This document shows positions 61,775-64,000 of a stretch of DNA of 64,000 bases, in pieces. This DNA comes from Takashimella koratensis. Its lineage: Eukaryota > Basidiomycota > Tremellomycetes > Trichosporonales > Tetragoniomycetaceae. The position numbers and the translations under genes were made by a program. The notes beneath the pieces were generated by a model that worked only from the letters and a program-made list of their open reading frames with translations, did not search any database and was not told the DNA's origin. How positions within the stretch are numbered: position 1 is the first letter of the stretch; each line of letters starts with the position of its first letter. The DNA lies in assembly GCA_003116875.1 (NCBI GenBank), contig BCKT01000015.1, forward strand, positions 124,001 to 188,000, read 5' to 3'.

Positions 61775-63618
61775 TCAAATCGCCCTCGACTCGGTCGTAC
61801 TCGCGATCGACTGAGGCTGGAAATGGGTACTAGGACTCGCACCGGTCCCTGCTCCCGGAATCTCGATGGGCACAGCCATAGGTTTCCCAAGAGCTTCGGT
61901 GACTGCGCTGCTTTGGAGGAACTGGGCCCATTTCGGCTCGATGAACAGGGCTCTGCGAGTGTGGTTCAGGTTGAGGATCATGAATGGCCGCGGGAAGAAA
62001 GTCGCAGATAGAGTAAGAAGGAGAGCGGACTCAGCGTCAGCAGTCGTTCCACGAGGTTGGAATAAAGGTGGATGATAGAACTCTTTCCACGTGGTTGTTA
62101 GCAGAGAAGGACTCACTTGGCTTCGGCGATACGTTCACCGTCCAAAGTCTCCATCGTACCGCTCACTCGGGCTTTCCTACCGACGTGCTCGACGAGTTTC
62201 GTCCTCACAACGACGAACTGTTCCGAGTCGCAGCAAGGGTCATTCGTTAGCGTTTTGGGTACTCTTAAAGCTGGTAAAATCGGATCACACCGCTTGACCA
62301 CGGGTCAATCCGGAACTCGTAGCATTCATCCACCAAGCTCCTCCTGCTTTCTCCCCGTTGCCCTGCCCCATGTCCCGTCCCCCCTTTGCCCCTCCGCCTT
62401 CCTCACCGCCTCAGACCGGGTCCAAGCTACAACTTACCTGATCAGCCATGCAAGGCGACTTGAAGTTGATCTCCAAATTCGCGGTGACGCCGATATTGTG
62501 TTGCAGATTCAAGAGCGCGTTACGTGCCAGACTCTCATCGAAGACGGTCGAGATGAGACCACCGTGGACGATACCGTCGTGTCCGCAGAGCGCTCGGCCG
62601 AGGTGGACGATGACTGAGGGCATATCGAGCGCAGCGAGGAAAGGGAGAAAGGGGAGAAAAGGAAATCGGCTACTTTAGCAATGAATGTACGCAAAAGCTG
62701 AGAGCTGGAAAAGGAGCAGTTTGAGAAGGGGCGGGGACAGGGATAGTTTTGGACCCCGACTCACCAACAGACTCGGACTCGTCGTCCTTTGCGAAGACGA
62801 GTGGGGGGATCGCGAGCTTGCCTGGCCCACGGAGGGAGCCGACAGTGAGCGAGTTGTGGGCCTTTTGGGGGTCGAATCGGGCATAAGGACCTGATGAATA
62901 CGTCTTAACGTTAGCTCCATGTCACACTCGTCGTCCCATGCCCAGTCTTGCACCCCCATCTTCCCGATCCATGCCTCTGAATGAGCCCCCGCCCTTGCAT
63001 AGGCAGACATACGGACCCTCATCAACCACCGATCAACTTACGAGTCTCATACCACCCGCCTTCCTGCTCCTTTGCACGCATCTTAGCGACAAGGAACAAC
63101 CGCTGCAATTCGTTCTCGACCTGTTCGATGAGCGCTTTGCCCCGTGTTGACTGAGCGTCGGGTGGGGGCGGGGAGTAACGCGGGTGGAGGATGAGGACCG
63201 CCTGGGGAGGGTAGACGGCCCCGAGGAGATAGACCGCGGGAAAGGCGAGGACGAGGCCTGTGGGCGGGGTGGGCGGGTCGGGTAGCGTCGGCGTCGTGGT
63301 TGTGGGCGGTCAGAATGGGGTACATGGGGAACGGGGAAGAGAGGGGTCAATAAGTGGTTCACAGAGCGCAGGTAGGGATGGTTCAACGAGGGTATTTCAA
63401 GTAGATGTAGAGCGAGAAGGGGATGAGGAACAGGTGAGATAGTCAACGGGAAGGAGGGGAGACGACGACGTACCGAACCTCACGCCCCATCGTCGTACAG
63501 CCGAAGAGCCCGGCGCAGGTCCAGCAGAGGATGCGTACGATCGGGCGCCGCCTGAACTGGTCGATGACGCGGCCCGAAAGCCAGCTCGCAGGCCAGCGAA
63601 CGCGAGGCGGGGGGTCAT
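61775..63618 (-). CDS. Mitochondrial hot-dog fold thioesterase (4HBT/PaaI-like)
   Basis: Probably hydrolyses an acyl-CoA in mitochondria. The model has 313 residues in six exons: 63474-63618, 63042-63257, 62765-62890, 62438-62613, 62117-62217 and 61775-61952. The first 35 residues (TPRLAFAGLRAGFRAASSTS start) are Arg/Ala/Ser-rich without acidic residues, as in a mitochondrial presequence. A hydrophobic segment GLVLAFPAVYLLGAVYPPQA follows and could be an inner-membrane anchor. The hot-dog domain has GRALCGHDGIVHGGLISTVF, then DESLARNALLNLQ, TANLEINFKSPCMADQFVVV and VSGTMETLDGERIAEAKALF. HGG with the following acidic residue (Asp in FDES) is the usual active-site arrangement of the 4HBT family. 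The C-terminal 60 residues are Pro/Ser-rich. Similar fungal proteins are known as mitochondrial thioesterase-like membrane proteins; substrate is unknown. Confidence 0.85.
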
Positions 63619-64000
63619 GCGCGCGTGTAAGAGAGGCAAGGCCAGGGGGATGGGGGATGGACGAAGAGGACGAGTGGATGGATCGGTGGTGAGAGAGGTT
63701 TGAGAGGTGAGCGAGAAGAGGAAAGAGAAAGAGACGGACGGAGGGAGAATCGACCGAAGAAATCCGGGGGGAAACAGAACTCAGAACTCAGGGCGGCCCG
63801 GTTAACGCCACGTTGCCTTCCGAGTGAGTGGGGCCTCAGTCGTAGCTCAAGTCTCGGTCGAAACCTTCCGAGTCGCCGCGAGGGTGTGCATAAGAGGTAG
63901 AGAGGGTGGAGAAGGACACCGCGACTAAGAGCCGTAGGGGCGGGAACAAAGGTGAACGAGCGGCATTCACAACAATAGGTGTAAAGACAGAGAGACTAGA
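63619..64000. promoter_or_regulatory. Upstream region of thioesterase gene, to window edge
   Basis: About 380 bases. On the plus strand it is purine-rich (pyrimidine-rich on the gene strand), as before other starts here. No neighbouring gene can be identified before the edge. Confidence 0.35.

Overview
The window is nuclear DNA of an intron-rich, GC-rich filamentous or yeast-like fungus. Nearly every gene is split by short GT-AG introns of about 40-100 bases. The gene set (Sir2-type deacetylase, calcineurin A, PMT2-type mannosyltransferase, Arp2/3 subunit, DUF6534-like membrane protein, CaaX-anchored ubiquitin-fold protein) fits a basidiomycete, perhaps a tremellomycete; the rank below phylum is inference. 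Exon models were built by hand from splice signals and reading frame. For each complete spliced model the exon lengths sum to a multiple of three and the frame stays open.

Layout. 1-7.7 kb: the 5' end of a urea/polyamine transporter (DUR3 type, minus), a Zn2Cys6 transcription factor (plus) and an acetamidase-type amidase (plus), which looks like a nitrogen-acquisition neighbourhood. 7.7-11.6 kb: a very long leader with no ATG, then a membrane-anchored ubiquitin-fold (UBL3/MUB) gene. 12.6-23.4 kb: a sirtuin (minus), an unknown proline-rich protein (plus), a Rabenosyn/Pep7-like FYVE protein (minus) and a Yos9/OS-9 ERAD lectin (plus). 23.5-27.1 kb is accessory in character: two small divergent paralogous genes and a 986-bp element with long terminal inverted repeats and TA target duplication. 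27.2-34.8 kb: an acidic EF-hand-like protein, a seven-TM DUF6534-like protein, a possible Mediator Med11 subunit and histone H3. 36.9-49.4 kb: calcineurin A, SRP19/Sec65, PMT2-type mannosyltransferase, dihydrofolate reductase and ARPC3. 50.8-63.6 kb: an unknown Ser/Pro-rich protein, a peroxisomal adenine-nucleotide carrier, ribosomal protein eL20, an unknown LRR-like protein, a peroxisomal CoA diphosphatase and a mitochondrial hot-dog thioesterase.

Most genes are housekeeping and functionally unrelated. Two loose themes stand out: amide/urea nitrogen use at the left end, and acyl-CoA/peroxisome metabolism at the right end (ATP carrier, CoA diphosphatase with a C-terminal AKL, thioesterase). 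Recurrent structural features are very small exons (4, 5, 6, 10 and 11 nt), divergent gene pairs sharing short promoters, ATG-depleted leaders and long homopolymer C/G runs in pyrimidine tracts. The most unusual observations are the 1.8-kb ATG-free leader, a histone H3 with two extra residues between K27 and the K36-equivalent lysine, the 5-nt microexon in the amidase, and the pair of fast-diverging small genes beside the inverted-repeat element. No tRNA, rRNA or CRISPR array could be supported.
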